64,000 nt of DNA. Source: Amycolatopsis deserti (lineage in GTDB: Bacteria > Actinomycetota > Actinomycetes > Mycobacteriales > Pseudonocardiaceae). Shown in pieces: positions 17,604 through 26,313 of the stretch. The notes below the pieces were generated by a model that ran no database searches, was not told the origin of the DNA, and saw only the letters and a list, made by a program, of their open reading frames with translations. The stretch spans positions 186,001 through 250,000 of the forward strand of contig NZ_BNAU01000001.1 of the NCBI RefSeq assembly GCF_014653945.1, read 5' to 3'. Both the position numbers and the translations under genes were made by a program. Each line of letters begins with the position of its first letter. Positions within the stretch are counted from its first letter, which is position 1.

Positions 17604-18340
17604 GCTGGCTGGTCCTCCCTGGCCGGTCGCGCCGCGACCGCGACGAAGGCGGTGAGCGCGTGCTGAAGGTGGTCGACCTCCGGGTGCCACTGGACACCCA
17701 GGGCGTACTGACAGGACGGGAACTCGATGGCCTCCGGGAGGCGGTCCGGCAGCGACCAGGCGCTCACCACGGCGCCCTGGCCCAGTGCGTCCACCCCTTG
17801 GTGGTGGTGGGAGTTGACGACCTGGACGCCGCTGCCCGACAGCGACTCCGCGAGCGAACAGGGGACCACGTCGATTTCGTGGAAGGTCGCGCTGTCCAGC
17901 CGGCCCGGGCTGCGCCGGTGCTCGGCGAACCCGGCGTCGGTCAGGTGCTGGTGCAGCGTGCCGCCCGCGGCCACGTTGAGGATCTGCATGCCGCGGCAGA
18001 TCCCCAGCACCGGGAGGTCGCGGGCGAGCGCGGCACGGGCCAGTGCCAGTTCGAACGCGTCGCGTTCCGGCACGGTCGCCTCGGTGCGCGGGGACCTGAC
18101 TGCGCCGTACGTCTCCGGCTCCAGGTCCACACCGCCGATGAGCAGCAGGCCGTCGACGCGCTCCAGGACCAGGCCGGGCCGCTGCGTGGCGCGCGGGTCG
18201 GGTACGAGGCCGACCGGCAGCCCGCCGGCGGCGCGCACCTTGTCCAGGTAGGTGGCGGGGAGGATCGCGGCCGGCTGGTCCCAGAACCCCCAGCGGGCGG
18301 GTTCGAACGCGGCGCAGACGCCGATGACGGGTGTCCTCAT
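17600..18340 (-). CDS. Gamma-glutamyl-GABA hydrolase-like (PuuD, peptidase C26)
   Basis: A 246-residue class I glutamine-amidotransferase-fold hydrolase of the PuuD/peptidase C26 type, which removes a gamma-glutamyl group from gamma-glutamyl-aminobutyrate and similar compounds. The nucleophile is in LGICRGMQ near residue 104 and the His-Glu pair in VQWHPEVD near residue 220; the second NSHHHQ block is also present. It lies 6 bp after the aminotransferase and overlaps the aldehyde dehydrogenase start. This is the deprotecting step of a gamma-glutamylated amine route. Confidence 0.9.
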   Translation of the reverse strand: MRTPVIGVCAAFEPARWGFWDQPAAILPATYLDKVRAAGGLPVGLVPDPRATQRPGLVLERVDGLLLIGGVDLEPETYGAVRSPRTEATVPERDAFELALARAALARDLPVLGICRGMQILNVAAGGTLHQHLTDAGFAEHRRSPGRLDSATFHEIDVVPCSLAESLSGSGVQVVNSHHHQGVDALGQGAVVSAWSLPDRLPEAIEFPSCQYALGVQWHPEVDHLQHALTAFVAVAARPAREDQPA

Positions 18341-18346
18341 CGCGCG

Positions 18347-19720
18347 TCAGGCGATCTCGTCGGCGAACTTGTGCTCCGCCTCGGTGAGGCAGCGGTCGAC
18401 GATCTCGATCGCCCGCTCGGCCTCCGCGCGCGTCAGGACGAACGGCGGCGCCAGGTGCAGCACGTCCCACACCCGGGTCACCAGGCCCTCTTCCTGGGTG
18501 CGCAGCGCGAGGAACTTGATGAACGGGTGCGAGGTGCCCCAGGCCTGCTTGGTGCCCTTGTCCTTGACGAAGTCGATGGCGCACAGCAGGCCCTGCCCGC
18601 CGCGGACGTCGCCGACCGTCGGGTGCTCCCGCAGCCGCTGGGCCAGCTCGAACAGGTAGGTGCCCATTTCGGCCGAGCGCTCGACGAGGTTTTCCCGTTC
18701 CAGGATCTCGATGTTCTTCAGCGCGCCCGCCGCGGCGACTGCGTGACCGCCGAAGGTGATCAGGTGGTTGAGCGCGCGGCCGTGGGGCCGGAAGTCGTCG
18801 AACAGCGACGAGCGCGCCGCGACCGCGGCGATCGGCGCGTAGCCGCTGGACAGTCCCTTGGCCATGGTCATGAGGTCGGGGACGACGCCGTAGTGCTCGG
18901 CGGCGAACCAGGTGCCCGTGCGGCCCCAGCCGGTGATGACCTCGTCCATGATGAGCAGCACGCCGTAGCGGTCGCAGATCTCGCGCAGCATCTGCCAGTA
19001 GACGGGGCCGGGGAGGTGGGTGCCGTTGGCGACCGAGATCGGCTCGCCGATGACGGCGGCCACGTGCTCGGGGCCCTGGGTCAGGATTTCCTGTTCGACG
19101 TAGCGGGCGCACATGATGTCGCCGGCTTCGCCCTCCAGGCCGAAGTCGTTGCGGTAGTGGTTGGGGGAGGGGACCTTGCTCACGCCGGCCATGAACGGGC
19201 CGAAGTAGCCCTCGTTGGCGCTGCCGGTCAGGCTGGCCGCGCCGAAGGTGGTGCCGTGGTAGGACCCGCGCCGGGCGATGATCTTGTACCGCTTGCCGAA
19301 GCCGCGCATGGCCTGGACCTGCTTGGCGATCTTCATCGCGCTCTCGACGGCCTCAGAGCCGCCGGAGCAGAAGAACACGCGGTCCAGGTCGCCCGGCGTG
19401 AGCGAACTGATCTTCTCCGCCAGGGTGATCGCGGCCGGGTTGGCCGCGTTGGAGGCGGCGGTGTAGGCGATCTTCTTGGCCTGTGCGGCCATCGCGTCGG
19501 CGATCTCGGTGCGCCCATGGCCGGCCGCGACGACGAACAGGCCGGACAGCCCGTCGAGGTAGGAGTTGCCGCGCACGTCGGTCAGGGTGGCGCCATGTCC
19601 TTCGACGAACACGCGGAGCCCGCCGTGCGTGAGTTCGTCCCACTCGAGGTCGTTGCTGTGCAGCCACAGGTGCTCCAGCGCGGCGGTCTCCAGCGGGTCC
19701 CGGTCGTACGCTGCGGTCAT
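18347..19720 (-). CDS. Class III aminotransferase
   Basis: A 457-residue PLP-dependent class III (omega) aminotransferase, related to putrescine and beta-alanine:pyruvate aminotransferases. Seen are GGSEAVESAMK for phosphate binding, the cofactor aspartate in LLIMDEVITGWGRTG and the Schiff-base lysine in TMAKGLSSGYAP. ATG 19720 has the SD ACGAGGAG; a reading to 19795 would run through the promoter and is not favoured. In the standard Puu pathway an oxidase (PuuB) makes the aldehyde; no such gene is here, so this enzyme may take that step. Confidence 0.92.
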   Translation of the reverse strand: MTAAYDRDPLETAALEHLWLHSNDLEWDELTHGGLRVFVEGHGATLTDVRGNSYLDGLSGLFVVAAGHGRTEIADAMAAQAKKIAYTAASNAANPAAITLAEKISSLTPGDLDRVFFCSGGSEAVESAMKIAKQVQAMRGFGKRYKIIARRGSYHGTTFGAASLTGSANEGYFGPFMAGVSKVPSPNHYRNDFGLEGEAGDIMCARYVEQEILTQGPEHVAAVIGEPISVANGTHLPGPVYWQMLREICDRYGVLLIMDEVITGWGRTGTWFAAEHYGVVPDLMTMAKGLSSGYAPIAAVAARSSLFDDFRPHGRALNHLITFGGHAVAAAGALKNIEILERENLVERSAEMGTYLFELAQRLREHPTVGDVRGGQGLLCAIDFVKDKGTKQAWGTSHPFIKFLALRTQEEGLVTRVWDVLHLAPPFVLTRAEAERAIEIVDRCLTEAEHKFADEIA

Positions 19721-19765
19721 CGGCTCACTCCTCGTGCTCGGATTATTGGAGCGGTTGACACTCCT

Positions 19766-19795
19766 TTTGTAGTCGAGCGCCGCGCCTGCCGTCAA
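19766..19795 (-). promoter_or_regulatory. Promoter of the aminotransferase operon
   Basis: On the minus strand TTGACG (19790-19795) and TACAAA (19766-19771) are 18 bp apart, about 46 bp before the aminotransferase start. The region between this gene and the divergent ligase gene is unusually AT-rich for the window. Confidence 0.5.
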
Positions 19796-19874
19796 GCAAT
19801 CGTTGCAGTGACGGGTAGCGTCTGTTAGAAAAAAGGTCCTTGAGGAAATCCATTAGGGAAGTCGAGGGATCACC

Positions 19875-21176
19875 TTGTCTGCGACAGCCACCACCCCCGT
19901 GGGCGATCTGCCCACCGACGTGCGCTCGCTCCTGCTGCTCTTCCCCGACCTCCACGGTGGCCTGCGCGGCAAGATGGTCGAGCCGCGGGTCGTGGACGAG
20001 CAGGCGCGTACCGCGGGGCTGCCGACCACCGACCTGCTGCTCGCCGTGGACCCCCGGGACGAACCGATCACGACGCTGCCGACGATGGGACTCAACGGCG
20101 GCGCGAAGGACCTGCTGCTGCGACCCGATCCGGTCACCCTGCGGCCGGTGCCGTGGTTCCCGGATGCCGCGCTGCTGCTGGGCGATCTCCATGAAACCGA
20201 CGGGCTGCCCTGCGAGGTCAGCCCGCGCCAGGTGCTGCGGCGGGCGCTGGACGCACTGGCCGGCCAGGGGATCGCCGTGCGGGCGGCGTTCGAGTTCGAG
20301 TTCCGGCTGTTCCGGGAGGGCGGATGGGAGCCCGCCAGCTCCGGGCTCAGCTACAGCCCGCTGACGCTGTCCGAGGTCGCCGAGTGCCTCGGCACACTCC
20401 GCAGCTACGCCGACGCGCTCCGGCTGGGCCTGTCCGTGGTGCACGCCGAAGGAGCACCCGGCCTCATCGAGGTCAACGTCGACCCGCAGGACGGCCTGGC
20501 CGCCGCCGACACCGCGGCGCTGCTCCGGCTCGCCGCGGCCGAGGCCGCCCGGCGGCACGGGCTGCGAGCGAGCTTCCTGGCCAAACCGTTCGCCCAGCAG
20601 GAAGGGTCGAGCGCGCACGTCCACTTCTCGCTGTGGGACGACACCGGCGCCAATGTGCTGCGCTCGGCCGCGGCGAACCCGGACGACGAGACCTACCGCC
20701 GGGTCGCCTGGGGAATCCTGGCGAACCTGCCCGCGCTGAGCCTGATCTACAACCCCACCATCAACTCCTACAAACGCCTCGTGCCCGGCTATTTCGCGCC
20801 GGTGCGCGCCTCCTGCGGGACCGACGACCGGTCGTTCGCGGTGCGCGCCCTGCTCCGCGGGTCCAGCTCGAGCCGGTTCGAGCTTCGACGGCCCGGTGCG
20901 GACTGCAACCCCTACCTGACACTGGCGGCCATCGCCGCTTCCATCCACTTCGGATTGACTGAGCAGTCCATTCCGGACCGCGGCACAGTGGACCGGTACG
21001 ACGAGGCGTTGCCGGCCAGTCTGGAAAGCGCCATCGTCGAGTTCCGCCGTCGTGACGCCGGGGTGGACAAGGTGCTCGGTGCCGGGTTCTGCGAGCACTA
21101 CCTGCGCACCCGCGAGTGGGAGCTGCACGCGTGGCAGAACACGGTCACCGAGTGGGAGCGGGAACGGTATTCCTGA
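19875..21176 (+). CDS. Glutamine-synthetase-like gamma-glutamylamine ligase
   Basis: A 433-residue protein of the glutamine synthetase superfamily, of the kind (PuuA, GlnA3) that joins glutamate to polyamines or monoamines using ATP. The fold is complete: FEFEFRLF for metal binding, EVNVDPQDGLAAAD, the ATP/metal block SSAHVHFSLWD, NPTINSYKRLVPG and the glutamate-binding RFELRRPGADCNPYLTLAA. The start is TTG 19875 with the SD GAGGGA. It diverges from the aminotransferase operon and precedes the GntR regulator. The context supports amine gamma-glutamylation rather than housekeeping glutamine synthesis. Confidence 0.88.
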   Translation: MSATATTPVGDLPTDVRSLLLLFPDLHGGLRGKMVEPRVVDEQARTAGLPTTDLLLAVDPRDEPITTLPTMGLNGGAKDLLLRPDPVTLRPVPWFPDAALLLGDLHETDGLPCEVSPRQVLRRALDALAGQGIAVRAAFEFEFRLFREGGWEPASSGLSYSPLTLSEVAECLGTLRSYADALRLGLSVVHAEGAPGLIEVNVDPQDGLAAADTAALLRLAAAEAARRHGLRASFLAKPFAQQEGSSAHVHFSLWDDTGANVLRSAAANPDDETYRRVAWGILANLPALSLIYNPTINSYKRLVPGYFAPVRASCGTDDRSFAVRALLRGSSSSRFELRRPGADCNPYLTLAAIAASIHFGLTEQSIPDRGTVDRYDEALPASLESAIVEFRRRDAGVDKVLGAGFCEHYLRTREWELHAWQNTVTEWERERYS

Positions 21177-21249
21177 GGCGCGGGCTGGGAAACGGGTGCT
21201 TGCTAACATGGCCAGGTGAGCGGTGTCCCTGGGCGAGGGAGCGGGGCTG

Positions 21250-22029
21250 GTGCCTGAACCGGTGGGGTTGAACGTCAGCCGGTTGTCTCCTCGCGCGGTC
21301 GCGTTGCCGCCCCCGGAGGTCGACGTCAACCGGTACGTGGCCGATCTCGTGCGCCGGGAGATCCGGCTGGGCCTGCTGCCCCCGGGCTCGGCGCTGCCCT
21401 CGGAGCGCGAGTTCGCCGAGATGCTCGGCGTCGGCCGCACGCCGGTGCAGCTGGCCTTTCGTCAGCTGCGGTCCGAAGGCCTGATCGAACAGCGTCGCGG
21501 CCGCAACGGCGGCGCGTTCGTCCGGGGCGCGAGCGAGGACGAGTCGCGCTTCCAGGATGTGATCGCCGAGGCGGTCCGCAACCGCGACGAGATCCGGCAG
21601 GCGATGGAGTACCGGTGCCTGGTGGAGCCGGTCGTGGCGAGGCTGGCGAGCGAGCGGCGCACGGCGGTGGAGCTCGCGACGCTCCAAGCCGCGCACGACG
21701 AGCTGCAGAACTCGCCGGACGACGCGTCGTTCATGCGCAGCGACGCGGTGTTCCACCTCGTCCTGGCTCACATCACCGGCAACCCATTCCTCGTGCGCGG
21801 CATCGAGGAGTCACGTCAGTGCTGTCACCCCGCGCTGGCGCTGCTCCCGGAGAGCGGCGCCTTCCACGACGCCACCATCGCCGAGCACCACGAGATCCTG
21901 GCGGCCGTGGAGGCCCGCGAAGCCGCCGACGCCGAACGCGCCATGCGCGCCCACGTCGAACGCAGCATGTGGAGCGTGCAGAAGCTGCTGTCCACGCTCA
22001 AGGAACGCCACCCGGACGCCCCTCGCTGA
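21250..22029 (+). CDS. GntR/FadR-family regulator (FCD domain)
   Basis: A roughly 259-residue transcription factor with an N-terminal winged helix (residues about 30-90, SALPSEREFAEMLGVGRTPVQLAFRQL as scattered key positions) and a C-terminal all-helical FCD ligand domain with the metal-ligand pattern DAVFHLVLA and later AEHHEILAA. I chose GTG 21250 because GAGGGA lies 9 bp upstream; GTG 21223 is an alternative giving 268 residues. It follows the gamma-glutamyl ligase and probably controls the divergent amine-catabolic genes. Confidence 0.88.
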   Translation: MPEPVGLNVSRLSPRAVALPPPEVDVNRYVADLVRREIRLGLLPPGSALPSEREFAEMLGVGRTPVQLAFRQLRSEGLIEQRRGRNGGAFVRGASEDESRFQDVIAEAVRNRDEIRQAMEYRCLVEPVVARLASERRTAVELATLQAAHDELQNSPDDASFMRSDAVFHLVLAHITGNPFLVRGIEESRQCCHPALALLPESGAFHDATIAEHHEILAAVEAREAADAERAMRAHVERSMWSVQKLLSTLKERHPDAPR

Positions 22030-22037
22030 CCCCCGGC

Positions 22038-23030
22038 CACCCGATCTACTCCTACATGGGCAACGCGTTCGAGGGTCGCTGGGCCGCATCGTCGTCGCCG
22101 CGGCGCTGCTGTTGGGGTTCGTACTGCAGGTCGCGATCGTCGTCGGCGTCGTCGGGGTGTTCCTCGGCAGCTTTCTCACCGAGATCGGCGTGGACGCGGC
22201 GACAGGCGCCGCCTTCCAGGCGGTCATCTACCTCCTCGCCCTGGGGGCGGCGGCACTCATCGCCATCCGCGGTCTGGACGCGTCGGTGCGCACCGTGGTC
22301 ATCGCGGCGGCCGTGTCGCTGCCACTGCTCATCACCGTGCTCAGTGGTGCCCACACCGGTCTCGAGCTGCCGCGCCAGTTCGATCTGGATGAACTCTCGG
22401 TCAACGGAACGTTCCAGGGCTTCGCTGCCGACGTGACGTTCCTCGTGGGGTTCCGAGAGCCTCGCGGCGCTGGCTGCCGAGACGCGGGATCCGAAGCGGA
22501 ACGTTCCCCTCGCCGTCATGTCATTGCCGGTCGTGCTCGGCAGCGCGTACCTGCTTGCCACGATCGTGCAGCTTCCCGGGCTCGCCGCCGCGTCGGCGCA
22601 GATCGAAGCCGGGCTCTCACCGCCCGCCGCGCTCGCTCTGCACGCTAAGCTGCCTCCCGCGGTCGGACCCGCCGCGGACCTTCTCCTGGCCGTGTCGATG
22701 TTCGCCGGCCTGGTCGGGTTCGTGAACTTCGGCTCCCGTTTCGTCGCTACCCTGGCCGCCGACAAGCTGCTGCCATCCCAGCTGGCGGTGGTTCACCGCC
22801 GCTACCGCAGCCCCGCCCTCGCGATGATCATTCCGACCGCGGTCGGCTTCGTGGTGGTGGAGCTGGCTGTCGTGGTGGCCGGCGATGTGACCAGCGGCTA
22901 CACGGCGCTCGCCACCGCGCTTGTCTACTCCCTACCCGGGCCGTCAGCAGGCGTGCGCTGGGCGACGTACGGAACGATGGTCGAGGGCAACGAGATGGAC
23001 CGCCACCACCGGATCAGTACTCGTTCTTGA
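22038..23030 (+). pseudogene. Decayed APC permease
   Basis: Fragments of an amino acid permease are spread over shifting frames. HPIYSYMGNAFEGR starts the remnant. The frame changes near 22079, then membrane segments follow (LLLGFVLQVAIVVGVVG). At 22453-22454 an extra C breaks a segment that otherwise reads ESLAALAAETRDPKRNVPLAV, after which the sequence resumes with more membrane helices to about 22960. The first membrane segments are missing, and the remnant begins directly after the GntR gene. It was probably the transporter of the amine-catabolic cluster, now lost. Confidence 0.8.
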
Positions 23031-23475
23031 TGACGAAGTAGGAGCCGCGGATGGTGCCGGCCAGCTTCGACTTCTGCCGGGCGAACTTGAACGAGCCGAG
23101 TTCGGCGGGGACGTCCATGCCATCGGAGAGCTTGAACCCGACGGCCCGTTTCCCGTTGTCCTCCAGGGTGTACAACACGTTGACCGACAGGCCGTTTTCG
23201 TAGAAGACGTAGGCCCAGCGGATGCCGTCGACGTCGAAGGCGGTCGCCTCGAGCGGGCGGGAGGCGATGACGATGCCGCGTTCCTGCTCGAGGATCCGGT
23301 GCACCCAGTCGATCGTGGCCGCGGCGTCGTCCGCGGGTTCGACGGTGAAGACGTGGCCGTACTTGTTCTTGAAGTAGCGGGCCTCGTTCGCCCGCAGACC
23401 GGCGAGCGCCTCCGCGACCGGCGACGCCTCGAGCCCGGTGGTCGAGACAGTGTCGAAGTCCACGGCATAGGGCAT
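23014..23475 (-). CDS. Conserved small protein of unknown function
   Basis: A 153-residue soluble protein that I do not recognise. It has strong actinomycete codon use, a plausible ATG 23475 and a mixed alpha/beta composition without signal peptide or membrane segment. Several aromatic positions (ARYFKNKYGHVFTV, IRWAYVFYENGL, IRGSYFVIKNEY) suggest a beta-rich domain. Its stop overlaps the end of the decayed permease on the other strand. No functional clue comes from its neighbours. Confidence 0.75.
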   Translation of the reverse strand: MPYAVDFDTVSTTGLEASPVAEALAGLRANEARYFKNKYGHVFTVEPADDAAATIDWVHRILEQERGIVIASRPLEATAFDVDGIRWAYVFYENGLSVNVLYTLEDNGKRAVGFKLSDGMDVPAELGSFKFARQKSKLAGTIRGSYFVIKNEY

Positions 23476-23623
23476 GCGATTCCTCCGCGTGTCTGTCCGG
23501 CGGAGTCCGACATCGTTCCACCGGGGTCGGGCTCAGCCTAGCCCCGGCCGGGGTGCCGGTGCTGACGTCGTTCCCACGACCTCGATCACGGGAGGACCGA
23601 ACTTGCGTTTCGGCACGATTCGA

Positions 23624-23826
23624 TCACCACGCGCGGGGGTTCTTCCCAGGGATCAGCTCGCGGACCAGGACCCGCCGGGCGGTACCCGGAGCGGGCGCCG
23701 CCTCGTCCCGGACGGGCGGTACAGCACGGCGAACACGGCCTCGACCTCGAGTGACGCGGTTTCGAGCGGCTTCGGGACGAGTTTCTGTCCGTGCTGGTGG
23801 GTGACGTTGATTGTGCACTTCGTTCC
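23624..23826 (-). pseudogene. Possible gene remnant in the 23.5-23.9 kb gap
   Basis: The 405-bp stretch 23476-23880 holds no intact gene. On the minus strand a run of good codons reads INVTHQHGQKLVPKPLETAS and on to VLYRPS. After a frame change near 23720 it continues as RRVLVRELIPGKNPRAW to a stop at 23624. Both parts look like protein, but neither has a credible start, so this may be the end of a decayed gene. I do not recognise the family. Confidence 0.25.
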
Positions 23827-23880
23827 GGCGTGCAAGGCTTCGCGTTGCCCGGCGGGTGACCCGACTCGGAGGAGCAGCAC

Positions 23881-24156
23881 ATGATCGCGCGAGTAGCGGT
23901 GTGGGAGCCGATGCCCGATGACGACCGGCAGTGGGTGATCGACGCGGCGAAGAGCGTTCCTGGCGTCCTCAACGCCTATCACCTGATCGACCCGGCGACC
24001 GGCAACGGCCTGTCCATCGCGTTCTTCGAAGACGACACCGACCCCGCCGAGGTGCAGGCGGCGATCCGCGGGCGAGCTGAGGAGATCGGCTGGAACGCAG
24101 TGCCTCGTCCAGCGCCGAAGTCCGAAACCATCTACCGGGTCATCCGCCACGGCTGA
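23881..24156 (+). CDS. Small dimeric alpha/beta-barrel-like protein
   Basis: A 91-residue protein with the pattern of a ferredoxin-like dimeric alpha/beta barrel (ABM/EthD-like): a first strand ARVAVWEPM, a helix DDRQWVIDAAKSVPG, then YHLIDPATGNGLSIAFFED and a C-terminal strand TIYRVIRHG. Such proteins are often small monooxygenases or stress proteins, but no active-site residue can be named. The SD CGGAGGAG precedes ATG 23881. It stands alone. Confidence 0.7.
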   Translation: MIARVAVWEPMPDDDRQWVIDAAKSVPGVLNAYHLIDPATGNGLSIAFFEDDTDPAEVQAAIRGRAEEIGWNAVPRPAPKSETIYRVIRHG

Positions 24157-24163
24157 TCCCGGT

Positions 24164-24246
24164 CCCCGCTCGTCGCGACGCACTGCCTCCCAGCGCCCCG
24201 AAGGCGTTCGACGACACGTCCACCCGGACCGGGCCGACGAGCGGGG
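24164..24246. repeat. Widely spaced 12-bp inverted repeat
   Basis: CCCCGCTCGTCG (24164-24175) and its exact complement CGACGAGCGGGG (24235-24246) are 59 bp apart between the small barrel protein and the convergent reductase gene. It could form a long stem that ends transcription from both sides, but there is no T run. Confidence 0.5.
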
Positions 24247-24349
24247 CGCGGTGGTGAAGCGCCGACGGGAGCAGGCTGGTTCTGGTGAAGTGCGCCAGTG
24301 CCCGGGGGCGATGCCGGCGATGACGTGGATCGTCAGCGCACAGGCGGCG

Positions 24350-25552
24350 TCAGGCGGCGAGGCGTTCCGGGTCGACGGGGCGGCGGCTGCGGATGAGGTC
24401 CTTGACCGGCTCGATGCCCTCGTCCCACTGGTTCACGTGCAGCCCGGCCACGACGTGGCTCCCGGAGAGCCAGTACGCCTGGAACGCGTGGCCCGGCACG
24501 TCTCCGCGCGTGATCACCCGGTCGTAGCCGCCGGGCGGGAACCATCCCGCGAACTCCATGCCGAGGTCGTACTGGTCGGAGAAGAAGTACGGGAGCTCGC
24601 CGTAGCTGACGTCCTGGCCGAGGATCGCGCGCGCGGCCGCCGGCCCGCCCTTGAGCGCGCCGGCCCAGTGCTCGACGCGGATCGCGCTGTCGTAGAAGGG
24701 GTGGTGGGCACGAGCCACGTCACCGGCGGCGAACACATCCGGGTCAGCGGTGCGCAGCGAGGCGTCGACCAGGACGCCGTCGTCCGCGGGGAGCCCGGCG
24801 GCGGTGGCGAGTTCGGTGTCGGGCCGGGCGCCCACGCCGACGATCACCAGATCGGCGGGGATCACCGTTCCGTCGCCGGTCACCACGGCCGAGACCCGGC
24901 CCGTGCCGCGAAACTCCGTGACGCCGGTGCCGAGGCGGAGGTCCACGCCCTGCCCGCGGTGGACGTCGGCGAAGAACGCGCCGAGTTCCGGGCCGAGCGC
25001 CGCCTGCAGTGGCGTGTCGGCGGGCTCGACGATCGTGACGTCGCAACCGAGGGTCCGTGCGGCGGCGGCGGTTTCCAGCCCGATCCACCCACCGCCGACG
25101 ACCACGACGCGGCCGCCGCCGTCCAGCGCGGCGCGCAAGTCGTCGGCGTGTCCGAGGCGGCGCAGGTAGTGCACGCCGTCCAGCTCGTGACCGGGCACCC
25201 GCAGCCGCCGCGGCGAGGAGCCGGTGGCCAGCAGGAGCTTGGTGTAGCCGATCCGCTCGCCGTCCTCGAGTTCGACCCGGTGCGCGGCGCGGTCGAGTGC
25301 CACGACGCGGCGGCCCCGGACCAGCTCGACCGCGTTGTCGGCGTACCACTGCTCGTCGTGCAGGAAGACCGCGCCCCGGTCCTGGTTGCCCAGCAGGTAG
25401 CCCTTGGACAGCGGCGGGCGGTCGTAGGGCAGCTCCGGTTCGGCGCCGATCAGGACGACGCGCCCGGCGAAGTTCTCCTCGCGCAGGGTCTCGGCCGCCT
25501 TCGTGCCCGCCAGGCCCGCGCCGATGATGACGACGACGTCGTCGTGATCCAT
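24350..25552 (-). CDS. FAD-dependent ferredoxin reductase (Rieske-oxygenase type)
   Basis: A 400-residue flavoprotein of the putidaredoxin-reductase/oxygenase-coupled NADH-ferredoxin reductase family. Seen are the FAD site VVIIGAGLAGTKAAETLR at the N-terminus, PYDRPPLSKGYL, the NAD site VVVVGGGWIGLETAAAA near residue 150 and the FAD closing motif VFAAGDVA near residue 275. SD GGAGG precedes ATG 25552. No oxygenase or ferredoxin lies beside it. It is divergent from the regulator at 25639, with a symmetrical promoter region between them, so that regulator probably controls it. Confidence 0.92.
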   Translation of the reverse strand: MDHDDVVVIIGAGLAGTKAAETLREENFAGRVVLIGAEPELPYDRPPLSKGYLLGNQDRGAVFLHDEQWYADNAVELVRGRRVVALDRAAHRVELEDGERIGYTKLLLATGSSPRRLRVPGHELDGVHYLRRLGHADDLRAALDGGGRVVVVGGGWIGLETAAAARTLGCDVTIVEPADTPLQAALGPELGAFFADVHRGQGVDLRLGTGVTEFRGTGRVSAVVTGDGTVIPADLVIVGVGARPDTELATAAGLPADDGVLVDASLRTADPDVFAAGDVARAHHPFYDSAIRVEHWAGALKGGPAAARAILGQDVSYGELPYFFSDQYDLGMEFAGWFPPGGYDRVITRGDVPGHAFQAYWLSGSHVVAGLHVNQWDEGIEPVKDLIRSRRPVDPERLAA

Positions 25553-25568
25553 GTCCGCCTCCGGCGTT

Positions 25569-25632
25569 CTAAAATCAATGTTGGTTGACGGTAGAACTCG
25601 CGGGTGTTTTCGTCAAACCTCATGTGTTTTAG
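25569..25632. promoter_or_regulatory. Divergent promoter with imperfect 22-bp inverted repeat
   Basis: Two 22-bp arms (25569-25590 and 25611-25632) match at 16 positions as an inverted repeat and are 42 bp centre to centre. Each arm ends in an inward TTGACG that can serve as a -35 element for one of the two divergent genes; the minus-strand one has TACCGT 17 bp further on. The symmetry suggests that the HTH regulator binds here and controls the reductase and itself. Confidence 0.55.
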
Positions 25633-25638
25633 AGTGGG

Positions 25639-26313
25639 GTGATGGACGACGCTGTGTCCGCCGTGGCGGCTCTGGACGAGCCGACGCGCCGCCGCCTCTA
25701 CGACTACGTGGTGCGGCAGCCGGCGCCGGTCGCGCGGGACGAGGTCGCGGCGGCGACCGGGCTGCCGCGCGCCACGGTCGCGTTCCACCTGGACAAACTG
25801 GTCGGGGAGAAGCTCCTCGACGTGGGCTTCGAACGCCGCACCGGCCGCGGCGGGCCGGGTGCCGGGCGCCCCGCGAAGCTGTACCGGCGGTCGGCCCGGC
25901 AGGTGACGGTGTCCCTGCCCGAGCGGCGGTACGAGCTGGCCGGGCTGCTCCTCGCGAGCGCGCTCGACGAAGCGGACCGCACCGGGCGGCCGCCCGGGCC
26001 GGTCCTCCGTCGCCGAGCCCGCGAGCTCGGTGAACAGCTCGGACACGCCGCCGCCGGTGCTTCCGCGGCCGACATCGCCGGGATCTTCGAGGAGCACGGG
26101 TTCGAGCCGCGGGCCGGCGCCGAGGGGATCCTGTTCGCGAACTGCCCGTTCCACCGGCTCGCGCAGGCGCACACCGAACTGGTCTGCGGCATGAACCTCA
26201 GCTTCGCCGAAGGTGTTCTGCACGGCGCGGGCTGCACGGACGTGTCCGCGCGCCTCGATCCCGTTCCGGGCGCCTGCTGCGTCCGACTGCGCCCGGAGGT
26301 GACGGCGACGTGA
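25639..26313 (+). CDS. HTH regulator with C-terminal cysteine cluster (SufR/ArsR-like)
   Basis: A 224-residue transcription factor. The N-terminus is a winged helix (residues 5-75; DEPTRRRLYDYVV, LPRATVAFHLDKLV). The C-terminus carries cysteines spaced C-X13-C-X15-C-X13-CC, starting at NCPFH, which resembles the iron-sulfur or metal sensing region of SufR-type regulators. The start is GTG 25639 or ATG 25642. A tiny zinc-ribbon gene overlaps its stop (GTGA), and it diverges from the ferredoxin reductase. A redox- or metal-responsive repressor is likely. Confidence 0.85.
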   Translation: MMDDAVSAVAALDEPTRRRLYDYVVRQPAPVARDEVAAATGLPRATVAFHLDKLVGEKLLDVGFERRTGRGGPGAGRPAKLYRRSARQVTVSLPERRYELAGLLLASALDEADRTGRPPGPVLRRRARELGEQLGHAAAGASAADIAGIFEEHGFEPRAGAEGILFANCPFHRLAQAHTELVCGMNLSFAEGVLHGAGCTDVSARLDPVPGACCVRLRPEVTAT

